From Streptomyces sp. NBC_00572 (GTDB lineage: Bacteria; Actinomycetota; Actinomycetes; Streptomycetales; Streptomycetaceae), in NCBI RefSeq assembly GCF_026341815.1, contig NZ_JAPENX010000001.1:6758001-6822000 (forward strand): DNA of 64,000 nucleotides. The letters run 5' to 3'. How positions within the stretch are numbered: the stretch's first letter is position 1; the number at the start of each line of letters is the position of its first letter. The notes below the pieces were generated by a model. The model saw nothing but the letters and a program-made list of their open reading frames with translations, was not told where the DNA came from and searched no databases. The position numbers and the translations under genes were made by a program. This document shows, piece by piece, positions 1 through 20,095 of the stretch.

Positions 1-2501
1 GCCTGCCCGCCGAGGGCTGCACGCTGACGTTCCTGCCCGGACAGCCGGCCTACGCGCCGCTCGGCCCGGAACGGACCGGTACCGCCTCGCTCACGCCGCA
101 CGGGACCACGTCGTGGGTCTCGGTCGGGCCTGGCGCGGAGACCGGCGCCGTCACGTACTACAGCCAGCCGGAGGACGCACCGCTCTACACGGCCGGGGAG
201 GCGACGGCGGCCGGCGGTGTCGACCTGCTGGACTTCTGCGAGGTGCCGGCCGCGACACCGGCCCGAACGCCCTTCCCGATGGCGCCGTTCCACGCACTCG
301 CCGAAGGCGCGGTCGCGGCCGCGACCGAGGTCGAGCAACTGGCGATCGCGCCGACCCGACGTGCGCTGCTGCTACCGGGGGAGCGCAGCGTGCCGGCGGC
401 GGACGCGGGGGAGACCGTCGCCGTGACGCCGCAGGGACTGGCCGTCGGGCTGGCACCCGACTCCAGCTGGAGCTGGCTCGGCATCGGCCACGACGGCGAC
501 GCGGCAGCCAGGCCGGACCTGCGGTTCACCGGGGTCACCGGTCCGTTCCGGCAGGCAATGCAGACCAACAACCTCTTCCTGGTCCTCGGCGACCCGGAGG
601 AGTTCAACCGGTTCGGCTCGGTCGCGTACGAGCTCACCACGGCGACGCTCGGCGTCATCGCCACCATCCCCGCGGATCAGGGCGGCGTGCCGGAGAACGT
701 CCTCGACGCGGTACGCGACGCGATGCACGACACCGAGTACGACACGCGAGCCGGGTTCGCCGCCGCGCTGGTCGAGGCGTGCCCCGGAATCACCGACGCG
801 GAGCGGCGAGTCTTCCTCCGGTACGGTGGCCGGCTCACCCCGGTCGCCGGGGGCTGGCCGTTCCGGCTCTCCCCGGACAACTGGCGGGAGTCGACCTTCC
901 TCATCGTCAAGTTCGCGCTGGGCCGCAGCATCGCCGAGCTGGCCGCGGACGTGTCGACCTGGGCGTGGCCCTCGGCCGCCTCGCGCACCGGCCGGCCGGC
1001 CGACGCCCAGGCGGCGATCCGCGGCGTCGTCGAGGAGGCACGCAAGGCGCCGGCCGGGTCGCCCTACGCGTCGTTCCTCCAGGTCGTGGACGACCCGGAC
1101 TGGACCGGAGTGCTGGCCCTGTCGGCGGAGGTCCCGCTCGACCAGCTCCCCGACGAGCTCCAGGTGCTCGCGTCCGGCATCGACCCGGCGCGGTTCGCCG
1201 CGCACCACTTCGGACTGACGCTCACACCGTTCCGGTGCGAGGACGGGCGGCTGCTCTTCGAACGCTCGGCGATGTTCGGGCTGATCGACTACCAGAACCC
1301 CGAGGACCAGTACTCCAGCGAGAACATCCCCTACGCCTTCCGCGTCCTGCAGTTGACGGTAGGCGTGCGCAACTCCGTCGTCACGACGTTCACCAGCAGG
1401 GCCGAACTGCTCGTCAACCGCCTGTTCGGTGCGCCCGCCCAGTTGCTGCCGACCACCCACGGGAACAACATCCTCCTCGACGGCGCGCTCCAGCGCCAGC
1501 AGCTGCCCGACGGCACGACGCACGACACGTACGTGTTCTCGACGGCCGAGCAGAACACCTTCCTGCTCGACGGACCGGTGCTCGGGAGCGTCGAGCTGCT
1601 GTCGACCCAGCTCGTCACCGCGAGGGCGTCCGACCCGGGGTCGGGCAGGGCGACCGTCGACGCCGTCTTCCGGCTGGCGGGCAACCTGCGGTTCTACGAG
1701 CCGGAGCGGTTCGACCCGTTCTGCTGGGGCGTGGACGCGGCGGGGCAGGACGGCTACCTGCGTTTCGGTGGCCTGGCGATCACCATGTCGTTCGACCTCG
1801 GCGATCCGGCCGGGACGACCCGGTTCGCACTGCAGGACGGCAACCTGTCGTTCGACGCGGCGAACAGCAGGCCGCGCGACCGGTCGCTGGCCGCCCGCTT
1901 CCCGATCCGGCTGAACGGACTCGTCGCCACACCCGATCCGGAACTCGTCACGGGCGCGCCGCCACTGCCGCAGACGCCCGCCGACCTGGGGTACGTCTCC
2001 GCCACCGCGCCGCTCGACCAGGCGGTACTCGCCCAGCCCTGGTACGGCCTGGACTACACCGTCGACCTCGGCACACTCGGCGCGCTCGCCGGGAGCAGGG
2101 CGCTCGCCGTCCAGGTTCTCGTCGCCTGGAGCCCGGGTGCCGGCGACACCGCTCCGGGTCTCTATCTGGGTGTGCGGCTGCCCGGTGCCGACGGGCTGCT
2201 CGGGGCCGGCCTGTCGTTGCAGGGCGTCGTCACCATGGGCTTCCGCTCGGTCGAGTTCCTCGTCGCCGAGGAGCCGGACGAGCGGACGTACACGCTCCGG
2301 CTGCGGGACTTCGCGCTGCGGCTGTTCGGTCTGGCGTTCCCGCCCGGGCACAACGACGTGATCCTGTTCGGGAACCCCGACCAGGGCGGCGCCTCGAAGG
2401 TCGGCTGGTACCTCGCGTACGCGTCGGCCGCCGACCCGAAGCGCCCGCCGCCACCGCCGGTCCGGGCGGAGCTGCGCGCCGGCGGGAAGGGACGACCATG
2501 A
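1..2501 (+). CDS. 5'-partial large beta-rich protein, first gene of the giant-protein operon
   Basis: The frame is open from base 3 at the window edge, so the true start lies outside; 832 residues are visible. I recognise no catalytic motif. The sequence alternates short hydrophobic strands with Gly/Asp/Pro turns, has no membrane helix, and looks like a beta-rich repeat or shell-type protein. Its last ~60 residues (FPPGHNDVILFGNPDQGG, then GWYLAY) read like the end of a beta domain. The stop TGA at 2499-2501 overlaps the ATG of the next gene at 2498 (ATGA), so the two are translationally coupled. Together with the giant protein downstream this suggests a joint role. The function is unknown, and the assignment rests on a continuous frame with typical high-GC codon bias. 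Confidence 0.85.
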   Translation, partial: LPAEGCTLTFLPGQPAYAPLGPERTGTASLTPHGTTSWVSVGPGAETGAVTYYSQPEDAPLYTAGEATAAGGVDLLDFCEVPAATPARTPFPMAPFHALAEGAVAAATEVEQLAIAPTRRALLLPGERSVPAADAGETVAVTPQGLAVGLAPDSSWSWLGIGHDGDAAARPDLRFTGVTGPFRQAMQTNNLFLVLGDPEEFNRFGSVAYELTTATLGVIATIPADQGGVPENVLDAVRDAMHDTEYDTRAGFAAALVEACPGITDAERRVFLRYGGRLTPVAGGWPFRLSPDNWRESTFLIVKFALGRSIAELAADVSTWAWPSAASRTGRPADAQAAIRGVVEEARKAPAGSPYASFLQVVDDPDWTGVLALSAEVPLDQLPDELQVLASGIDPARFAAHHFGLTLTPFRCEDGRLLFERSAMFGLIDYQNPEDQYSSENIPYAFRVLQLTVGVRNSVVTTFTSRAELLVNRLFGAPAQLLPTTHGNNILLDGALQRQQLPDGTTHDTYVFSTAEQNTFLLDGPVLGSVELLSTQLVTARASDPGSGRATVDAVFRLAGNLRFYEPERFDPFCWGVDAAGQDGYLRFGGLAITMSFDLGDPAGTTRFALQDGNLSFDAANSRPRDRSLAARFPIRLNGLVATPDPELVTGAPPLPQTPADLGYVSATAPLDQAVLAQPWYGLDYTVDLGTLGALAGSRALAVQVLVAWSPGAGDTAPGLYLGVRLPGADGLLGAGLSLQGVVTMGFRSVEFLVAEEPDERTYTLRLRDFALRLFGLAFPPGHNDVILFGNPDQGGASKVGWYLAYASAADPKRPPPPPVRAELRAGGKGRP

Positions 2502-3535
2502 GGATGCCATCGCTGGCAGAGGTCCAGAATCCCCTGACCGTGGTGCAGCTGCTGTGGTGCGGCCAGGGGATGACCGCGCTGATCGAGATCTACAACGACG
2601 GCGTGGCGAAGGCGGAGGCCGACTTCCTCGGGCTGGTCAACTGCGGCGGTGACAGCGTGGACGCGCAACAGGCGCTGGACTACATCACCGCCAAGGTCGC
2701 GGCCAGGCACCTCCGGCTTCTCAACCTCGTCGTCCTCACACGGCTGGACGCGTCCCACATCAGCCTGCTCGGCGAGCTCGGCGACCGCCTGCAGAGCATC
2801 GGTGCCCGGGTGATGGACGTCTTCAGCGCCGGAGGCAGGAACGACATTCCGGACTCCGTCAGGAAGTTCCTCGCGAGTCTCAGGTACCAGCCGCAGGGTG
2901 TCGCGTTCGTCTCCGAGGGGCAGTCCAGCTACAGCAGACCGGGCCTTCTCAGCTGGATCTCCGAGCACAACGGCACCTACTTCCGCATCCTGGCATCGAA
3001 CCGGGACTCGTTCGTACTGGTCGTGGAGACCTACAGGTTCTCCGTCGTCATGCCGGGTGAACTGACGCCCGGAATCATGGAGGACACCAGGAAGCTCGGC
3101 AGCCTGAAGGGCCTCCTGCCGCCGGTCGTGGCCCTCGTGCTCCCGCAGGACACGGCGCTCGCCACCGCGGTCAGGAACCACCTGTCGAGCGGGTCCGCGG
3201 CGGGCGATGCCGAGTGGGAACTCATCACGTGGTTCGCGGGAGAGATCAGCCCGGCCAACATCGGGGTGAGCGCCGGCCCGCAGAACGCCTTCCACCATCC
3301 GATCGCGCAAGTCATCGAGCTGTTCTCGGCCAACCTCCAGAAGGAAGCGCCGCACACCTACGTGACGTACGTCCTGCCGACGCGGGGCGACAGCGCGAAG
3401 AACTTCTCCGGGTGGATCGCCAAGCCGACGGAGTACGGGATCAGGAGCACCGTCGCGGAGCTCGGGGGGCAGGCCACCTACCTCCCGATCGAGTACAAGT
3501 TCACGCTGCGTCCGGCGCCGATCGAGGAAGCGTAG
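2498..3535 (+). CDS. degenerate metallo-beta-lactamase-fold protein (ComEC/Rec2-like), probably not catalytic
   Basis: This is a 345-residue protein. Near residue 80, LVVLTRLDASHISLLGEL sits where metallo-beta-lactamase hydrolases have VILTHxHxDHxGGL: the aspartate and one histidine align, but the first two histidines are missing. Near residue 260, NIGVSAGPQNAFHHPIAQV matches the strand-turn usually written SVGxNxYGHPxPEV in ComEC-type domains, including the HP pair. What is seen is the fold signature; loss of metal ligands is inferred from it. The start ATG at 2498 overlaps the upstream stop, and ATGCCA three codons later is an alternative. Eight bases separate its stop from the start of the 3803-residue protein. 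It may serve as a structural or binding partner of that giant. Confidence 0.85.
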   Translation: MRMPSLAEVQNPLTVVQLLWCGQGMTALIEIYNDGVAKAEADFLGLVNCGGDSVDAQQALDYITAKVAARHLRLLNLVVLTRLDASHISLLGELGDRLQSIGARVMDVFSAGGRNDIPDSVRKFLASLRYQPQGVAFVSEGQSSYSRPGLLSWISEHNGTYFRILASNRDSFVLVVETYRFSVVMPGELTPGIMEDTRKLGSLKGLLPPVVALVLPQDTALATAVRNHLSSGSAAGDAEWELITWFAGEISPANIGVSAGPQNAFHHPIAQVIELFSANLQKEAPHTYVTYVLPTRGDSAKNFSGWIAKPTEYGIRSTVAELGGQATYLPIEYKFTLRPAPIEEA

Positions 3536-3543
3536 GAGGTGCC

Positions 3544-14955
<11,412 letters not shown>

Positions 14956-15022
14956 AGAGGATTCTCGCTGCCGCCGAGTCGGTGACAGTGTCGACGCCGC
15001 CCGACACCCAGCAGGGGCACGT

Positions 15023-15763
15023 ATGTCCGAACGACGCCGCTTCGCACCTGTCACCTCGGATGCCGTGGCACCGGCCCTCGTCAGTGAGACACCCGCGCTC
15101 GCCGTCCACTCCCAGCCCGAGCCCCTGGTCCCGAGCCGGAACTGGGCCGGTTACGTCGTCTACCGCGGTGGCCCTTTCAGGCAGGTGCGCGCCGCGTGGG
15201 TTCATCCGAGCGTGGCGTGCACCGGCCCCGTGCACTCGGCTGTGGCCATCTGGGTCGGCCTGGGCGGCATCGAGACCAGTCCGACGCTCGAGCAGACCGG
15301 CACCCTTGCATCGTGCCAGGACGGTAAGGCTCGTCACGCTAACTGGTACGAGATGGTGCCGGCGGACGTGGTCTTCTACAACGACCCGGTGAGGGCCGGT
15401 GACGAACTCTGGGCCCAGGTCACGTTCCTCGGTCAGGACACGTTCGAGCTCCTCCTCCAGAACTTCACAGCGGGATGGATGGAGCTCACTTACGCGCAGC
15501 ACCCAGACGGGCCGAAGCCCGATCGGATGAGCGCCGAGGTGATCGTCGAGGCTCCGAACGGGCCAAGCGGATACTCGCCGTTGGCCGACTTCGGCGCGCT
15601 TTCGCTCACCAGCTGCATGGTCGACGGGCAGAGCATCGGGAGTTACGCCGCGAGGGGTGACCTCAAGGTGTACGACATGGAGCGGGACGGCATCCGCCTG
15701 GCCACCCCGTCGCGCCTGACCGGTGGCGGGACCGCCTTCGACGTGACTTGGGAGAACCCCTGA
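15023..15763 (+). CDS. G1-family (glutamic, eqolisin/scytalidopepsin-like) peptidase
   Basis: This 246-residue protein follows the G1 pattern in order: NWAGYVVYRGGPF, then W-H-P, IWVGLGGIET, LEQTGT, WYEMVPADVVFYNDPVRAGD, LLLQNFT, AEVIVEAPNG and PLADFGALS. The family uses a Gln/Glu pair; here Gln91 (LEQTGT) and Glu172 or Glu176 (AEVIVEAP) are in place, so it should be active. ATG at 15023 follows AGGGG at 15013-15017. The frame is open to 14912, overlapping the giant gene, but without a better start. No signal peptide is visible, which is odd for a family usually secreted and acid-active. It lies 67 bases after the 3803-residue gene and may process that protein or simply be co-transcribed with it. 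Confidence 0.9.
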   Translation: MSERRRFAPVTSDAVAPALVSETPALAVHSQPEPLVPSRNWAGYVVYRGGPFRQVRAAWVHPSVACTGPVHSAVAIWVGLGGIETSPTLEQTGTLASCQDGKARHANWYEMVPADVVFYNDPVRAGDELWAQVTFLGQDTFELLLQNFTAGWMELTYAQHPDGPKPDRMSAEVIVEAPNGPSGYSPLADFGALSLTSCMVDGQSIGSYAARGDLKVYDMERDGIRLATPSRLTGGGTAFDVTWENP

Positions 15764-16040
15764 ACACGGATCGGGGAGCCGGCCACCGTCGCCTGACGGC
15801 ACGATGTCGGGCGCAACCTCCTGTCTTCGCGAGAGCTCCTGGATGTGCTGCCTGCCGAGACCACCGTCCCCGGGAGACCGTCCGAGCTCGGGAATCAGTG
15901 GCCTCCCCAAGCGCTCGTGGCCCGTGGCGGGATCACCGCCGGTACGTCTCACCGTCCCGCCTTCCCGTTCAGGACCCCGCCGCCGACGAGGCCTCGGGCT
16001 GGGCGGCTCGGCGTCTCACGGCTTACCGTGCACGAGCTCG

Positions 16041-16595
16041 TCAGTCGATCGGGTGCGCGTCCCGCAGCCCTCTGACCAGATCGCGGCCATCCGCCGTAAA
16101 TCGAAAGGTCACGTCACCAGCAACAATCCCTCTGCCGCAGTCATCGCCGTGCTTCACTACCGCCTCGATCATCCGGTCGTGAATGAGGCACCAGAGATCC
16201 AGCTCACGCCCTCGAGGCAGGACGAAGTACGGTCCATCAGTGAAGGTGTCGATGTCGCCCTGATCGACGCCGAACACCGTCAACACCCGTTGCTCGTAGT
16301 CCCCATAGCGAGAGTTCAAGAGCCCGAGGTTCGACTTGTACTGCCTGAGCGATTTCCTGTCGATCTGACCTGCCTTCTCAAGGTCATGGCAGTAGCCGCA
16401 CAGGGGTACCAAGTTATGAAACTCGTGCATCCGAACCTTCGCCCATGGCTCGATATGGGTAATCTGCACCGGACTGCGACGACAAGTCGGGATGGCGCAG
16501 CGGTGCCCTGCTTCGACAAGGACAGCTCGGAGTTGCACGAGTTCGGGATTCCGTAGTCGAGGGCCCATCAAGCGACGCCAAAGATCAGAAGTCAT
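16041..16595 (-). CDS. HNH endonuclease
   Basis: This 184-residue protein has a clear HNH/zinc-finger nuclease core: GHRCAIPTC, then ITHIEPWA, HNLVPLCGYCH. The paired CxxxxC and CxxCH cysteines should bind a structural zinc, and the His of THI plus HN and H supply the catalytic betabeta-alpha-metal motif. ATG at 16595 has AGGGG a short distance upstream; a GTG at 16616 in the same frame is an alternative. Residues after ~75 form an unrecognised alpha/beta region. It stands alone at the edge of a mosaic region full of broken genes, so a mobile or defence role is possible, but no partner methylase or phage gene is nearby. Confidence 0.85.
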   Translation of the reverse strand: MTSDLWRRLMGPRLRNPELVQLRAVLVEAGHRCAIPTCRRSPVQITHIEPWAKVRMHEFHNLVPLCGYCHDLEKAGQIDRKSLRQYKSNLGLLNSRYGDYEQRVLTVFGVDQGDIDTFTDGPYFVLPRGRELDLWCLIHDRMIEAVVKHGDDCGRGIVAGDVTFRFTADGRDLVRGLRDAHPID

Positions 16596-16877
16596 CCCGT
16601 ATGCCCCTGATCGCACGACAGGTCAGCTTTATGGATCTTGAATTGGTCGCCCCGGAGTGTAGGGTGGATCCACGTGGATTTCAGCAGGCCCGGGGGGGGG
16701 CTCGTGCGGCCTGTATCGCAACTCATGCGAGTGTTGACGCTCGCCGTGCAACTATCGCTCAGATGCGCACGATCCCCCTCGGCTTGGGTGAAATCAAAGG
16801 AAGCCGTCTGCCTGTCTTTGAGGTTGGCCCCATGCGGGCGGTGCCTATTCATATGACTAGGAGGGGGACCCTGCGCG

Positions 16878-16960
16878 ATGGTTGGGTGCCCATCTCTATT
16901 TCTGTGCGATGAACCAACCGGCAATCTCGATACCTCAACTGCCGCGCTCCGTCAGTTCGA
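16878..16960 (+). pseudogene. tiny remnant of an ABC transporter ATP-binding protein
   Basis: The + strand reads SLFLCDEPTGNLDTSTAAL, the Walker B plus D-loop signature of MacB/LolD-type ABC ATPases. Neither Walker A nor the LSGGQ signature is found upstream, and the frame runs on into the antisense of a SARP fragment. It is therefore an isolated scrap of about 25 codons left by rearrangement. Confidence 0.5.
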
Positions 16961-16993
16961 CGATCTGGTTGCTCCGGGAAGACGGAAGCGCGT

Positions 16994-17204
16994 TCAGCAC
17001 CGGTCTCTTCCGGACGACTTCCAACTTTCGAGGTTCGGCGCGAAACGCGGAGACCACCGCCCGATGGGCGTCTCGCGGAGCGGTTCGATGCGGATGCTCG
17101 CCAGTGCCGCCTCCAGAGCGAGGGCGGTTCGGTCCTGCCGCGCCAGCCACTCCGCGAGTGTGTCGAGGGCGTGCAGACGCAGTTGGCGCAGCCGTTCGTG
17201 TCCT
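16994..17204 (-). pseudogene. SARP regulator remnant 1, C-terminal piece (BTAD domain end)
   Basis: Immediately after the stop of the NlpC-like gene, the - strand reads ERLRQLRLHALDTLAEWL, then LALEAALASIRIEPLRE. This is the typical tetratricopeptide-like bacterial transcriptional activator segment of SARP/AfsR regulators. It has no start of its own. The matching N-terminal half is found at 18430-18791, so the original gene was split by about 1.2 kb. Beyond EPLRE the reading decays and no normal SARP C-terminus follows. Confidence 0.7.
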
Positions 17205-18080
17205 TCACCACTGGTACATGTACTGGTGCCACGTGCCGTGCCAGCCGGTGCCGTAATACGTCGATGTGTCGGAGTCGAACAGCACCACGTGGCCGCCCCA
17301 GTACACGCTCTCGTCGAGCTGGAAGACAGCCCACCATCCGGTGTTCGGCGTCGGCGTGTAGCTTGTGCGAACCGCCTTGGACTTGAACCAGGACCACATG
17401 TTCCGTGCTCGGATGGGCCGGCGGGCGTATGTGTAGCACCGGGCTTTGATATGAGGGTTGGGGTCGGAGAGTTCCGTGTACCCGGCGCGGATGAACGCGT
17501 CCGAGAGGAAGTGGGCGCAGTTGTTGGTGAAGGCATCGCCGGCGATGCAGCTGTTCGTCCAGCAACTTCCGACGGTGGAGAGGGACGGGGCAAGCACCTG
17601 GGGTTGGCCTGCCTGTGCCGGTCCCATGCCCGCTGCAGCGTAGCGCGGTGCGCCCGGCACGTCGATGGCCGGTGGAGGAGCCAGGTGCTCCATCGCTTCG
17701 GCGTCCGTGGGTCCGGCCGACCTGCCGGCTGGCCTCGGCTCTCCCGGCATTCTGGGGCTCGTCGGCGGTGCGATGTTCTCCATGGCGACCATGAAGGCGT
17801 CCTGCGGTTCGCCGGCGTGCATCCGGGCCAGGCGGAATGACGTGGCACCCTCCCGCACATACACCCTGATCCGGTTCTCGCCGATGGTCTCCCGGTCCAT
17901 GATGTCGGACTTGGCGAAGGAATACACACAGTCGCTGGACTCAACGATCAGGATGTTTCCCGGGATGTTTCCGTCATCGCGGCTATAGCCCTCGAAGGAG
18001 ACGGTGGAGTCGCGTTTCGACGCCCGCTCCATGAGCGAACTCAGGTCGTTCTGTTGACCTTTCATGATGTTCTCGGCCAT
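17205..18080 (-). CDS. NlpC/P60-like cysteine amidase/peptidase domain protein
   Basis: This is a 291-residue protein. ATG at 18080 is preceded by AGGAGG with good spacing. Residues 1-105 form an unrecognised alpha/beta N-terminal domain; ~105-170 is a Pro/Ala-rich linker. Residues ~180-291 contain TNNCAHFLSDAFIRAGY and, later, WAVFQLDESVYWGGHVVLF. This Cys...His arrangement is typical of NlpC/P60-CHAP-type papain-like hydrolases, which cut peptidoglycan stem peptides or related amides; the specific substrate is unknown. There is no signal peptide. The gene sits inside a split SARP regulator, with its stop directly abutting the SARP C-terminal piece, which suggests it arrived by insertion. 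Confidence 0.8.
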   Translation of the reverse strand: MAENIMKGQQNDLSSLMERASKRDSTVSFEGYSRDDGNIPGNILIVESSDCVYSFAKSDIMDRETIGENRIRVYVREGATSFRLARMHAGEPQDAFMVAMENIAPPTSPRMPGEPRPAGRSAGPTDAEAMEHLAPPPAIDVPGAPRYAAAGMGPAQAGQPQVLAPSLSTVGSCWTNSCIAGDAFTNNCAHFLSDAFIRAGYTELSDPNPHIKARCYTYARRPIRARNMWSWFKSKAVRTSYTPTPNTGWWAVFQLDESVYWGGHVVLFDSDTSTYYGTGWHGTWHQYMYQW

Positions 18081-18429
18081 GACGTTCGCCTCCTGTGTGC
18101 GGGCGTGCGGCCGTGGGCATCCCCTCTTTCAGCGTGCACCCTGGGGCCCCGCTTGCGCCACTCCTGGCGGTGTGCGCAGCGTGCCCGACCGCGTCGGCGA
18201 AAGCAGTCACGGTCACTTCACCGGACGCCGTTCCCGGTGGCGAGGCGCGCGGCTGCTGCGAGGATCGCGTCCTCGCGGGGCCGCGCTTGGCCTCAGGGGA
18301 GCGGGTGCGTACAGCCGACGCCCACAGAGCGCCCCGTGGGAGTTTCGGCGTAAATGCGACCCCTTCCCGCAGAAGGCGAGCGAGAGGCATCTGGCGGGCG
18401 AAAGCCCAGGTCAGGCGCCTCCTTTCGTG

Positions 18430-18791
18430 CCTCTGGAAGGAGCCGAGCGGTGATCTCTTGGCTACAGCTCATGCCGAGCTGTGTGGTCGTCACGTTCTGG
18501 GTCTCGTTTTCCACGCGCAGGACCGTGTCGGCCAGGATGCGGGCGTCGCCGCTGACGGAGTCGTCGAGGGCGATCGCGTGCCTGCAGCGGACGACCACCG
18601 CACGGCGTGTGCCTCGGTGGCGTCCGGCCACAGCGTCCCGGCGAGACGTTCCGGCTGAACCACGAGCGCAGTCCGACGATGGCCGGCAGCCGTTGCGCGG
18701 CGCCGCACGGAGGGACGGCTTCGGTGCCGTACAGCAGCCGGAACGGGCCGAGCAGGCCGAGACGGGAGGAGAGCCGTTCCGGGCGGTACAT
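18430..18791 (-). pseudogene. SARP regulator remnant 1, N-terminal piece (frameshifted)
   Basis: ATG at 18791 follows GGAGAGGG. The protein begins like a SARP DNA-binding domain (LGLLGPFRLLYGTEAVP, then GAAQRLPAIVGLR). A frame change near 18663 continues as PERLAGTLWPDATEAHAV. Another near 18595 continues as ALDDSVSGDARILADTVL and ITARLLP. The expected linker to ERLRQLRLHALDTLA is missing here and resumes at 17204. At least two frameshifts plus the insertion make it non-functional. The base sequence near its broken end (18391-18448) matches a segment near 23.4 kb. Confidence 0.75.
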
Positions 18792-18959
18792 CGTCCCTCT
18801 CCAAGAGTCGGAGGGGGCGACGTGGAGCCGTGGCCGCCCGTCTCCTCCAATCCTAGGAATCCGGAGCCCGGCCCGCTCGTCGTACCGCCACCGCCAAGGG
18901 CATCGCCACGGCCAGCGCCACCGCCAAGGTCACCGCCGTCGCCACCGCCATCGGCACCG

Positions 18960-20039
18960 TCACGCGGACACGAAGCGGAACTCTGGCCCATAGGTTTTGC
19001 CGCTTCCGTCGGGGAGCGGGATGGCCATGAGGTCTTGCGCGGGTATCTGCAGCCCGAACATCGCGACGACGGCTTCGTTCAGGGTGTCCAGTGCCTGGGA
19101 GCCATCGTCCTCCTTCCAGGCGTCCTGCAGGAGGCCTAGCAGCTTGCTGAAGGCGCGATTGAACTCGTCGAGGAGCTGTACCGTCGCGGGGGCGGGTGCG
19201 GAGGGTCCCGTCCGCGGCCAGCCGCCGGCGGGCACGACGCCCATGGGCAGGGCGTGGGGCATCGGCACCTCCGGGCCCTGGAAGTCCCACTTGTTGGGGT
19301 AGCCAGGCGGGTGCACCAGCTTGCGCCCGTGCTGGATCTCCAGGAACGCGAAGTAGTGGGCGAGCTCGCCCTGCGTGCCCGGGAACGGGTTCTCGGGCGA
19401 CGCCGACGTGCCTTCGCCCTGCTCCTTGATCACCTCGATGGCCGACTCGACCTTGGCGAGCGAGGTGAGGGCCACCAGGCTGTTCCCCGCCCCGTGGCTG
19501 GACATGTCCATCTCGATCTGCCGGGCGCCGATGATCAGCTCCGGGCTCGCACGCAGGGCTTCCAGGATCGCGGTGTAGAAGGCGCCGATCGAGGTGTGCG
19601 GCGTCTCCTGGCGTTCCGTCACCGGGTCGTCGGGCTTCTCGATCTCCGCGTACATCGTCACCGACTCCTTGGTCAGCCCGCTGAGGGAGACGGTGAGTTT
19701 CGGCCGGACGCCGCCGGGCAGCGGACCGGGGTACGTGGGCACCAGTGCTGCGTCGGCGAGCTGGGGAGTCCCGCCGATCGTGGTGAGCAGATTGCACGCC
19801 AGGCCCAGGTGCGACATCTCGTCGAAGATGATTGTCCTCAGCGTGTCGAATACCTGGCCGTCCCCGCTGTCGTCGATGGACCACTTGCCGCAGAGGTATG
19901 GGGGGAGAGTGGCGAGTTCCAGCAGGATGGCCTGCTGCGCCGCGTCCCTTACCCACGGGACGTCCCGCCGCTCGGCGGGCTGCCGCATCAACTCGACTAT
20001 CCGCTGATTCCGGCTCGTGGCGTGGAGAATCGCGTCCAT
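18960..20039 (-). CDS. ferritin-like protein, iminophenyl-pyruvate dimer synthase (VioB/RebD C-terminal) type
   Basis: This 359-residue protein starts at ATG 20039 behind GGAAGGAGG. Residues ~1-240 match the ferritin-like four-helix family found in VioB and RebD: QQAILLELATLPPYL, then IIFDEMSHLGLACNLL (ExxH metal ligands) and a later GELAHYFAFLEIQHGR (ExxH). In the pigment enzymes this domain couples two imino-indolepyruvates. The stand-alone versions in actinobacteria are poorly characterised, so the substrate is unknown. It lies 56 bases downstream of a decayed SARP regulator on the same strand, a typical secondary-metabolite arrangement, but no other biosynthetic genes remain nearby. Confidence 0.85.
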   Translation of the reverse strand: MDAILHATSRNQRIVELMRQPAERRDVPWVRDAAQQAILLELATLPPYLCGKWSIDDSGDGQVFDTLRTIIFDEMSHLGLACNLLTTIGGTPQLADAALVPTYPGPLPGGVRPKLTVSLSGLTKESVTMYAEIEKPDDPVTERQETPHTSIGAFYTAILEALRASPELIIGARQIEMDMSSHGAGNSLVALTSLAKVESAIEVIKEQGEGTSASPENPFPGTQGELAHYFAFLEIQHGRKLVHPPGYPNKWDFQGPEVPMPHALPMGVVPAGGWPRTGPSAPAPATVQLLDEFNRAFSKLLGLLQDAWKEDDGSQALDTLNEAVVAMFGLQIPAQDLMAIPLPDGSGKTYGPEFRFVSA

Positions 20040-20095
20040 GTCCGGCCTCCTTCCGAACGAGTACCCCCACTCTTCAGCGGCGTCCGCGCCCACCG

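Noticed and set aside
15764..16040. Possible small gene between the G1 peptidase and the HNH nuclease
   Set aside because: Frames on both strands lack ribosome sites and protein-like composition.
18293..18500. Possible lanthipeptide-like precursor (TTTQLGMSCSQEIT)
   Set aside because: The surrounding frame continues a SARP reading and no leader, ribosome site or modification enzyme is present.
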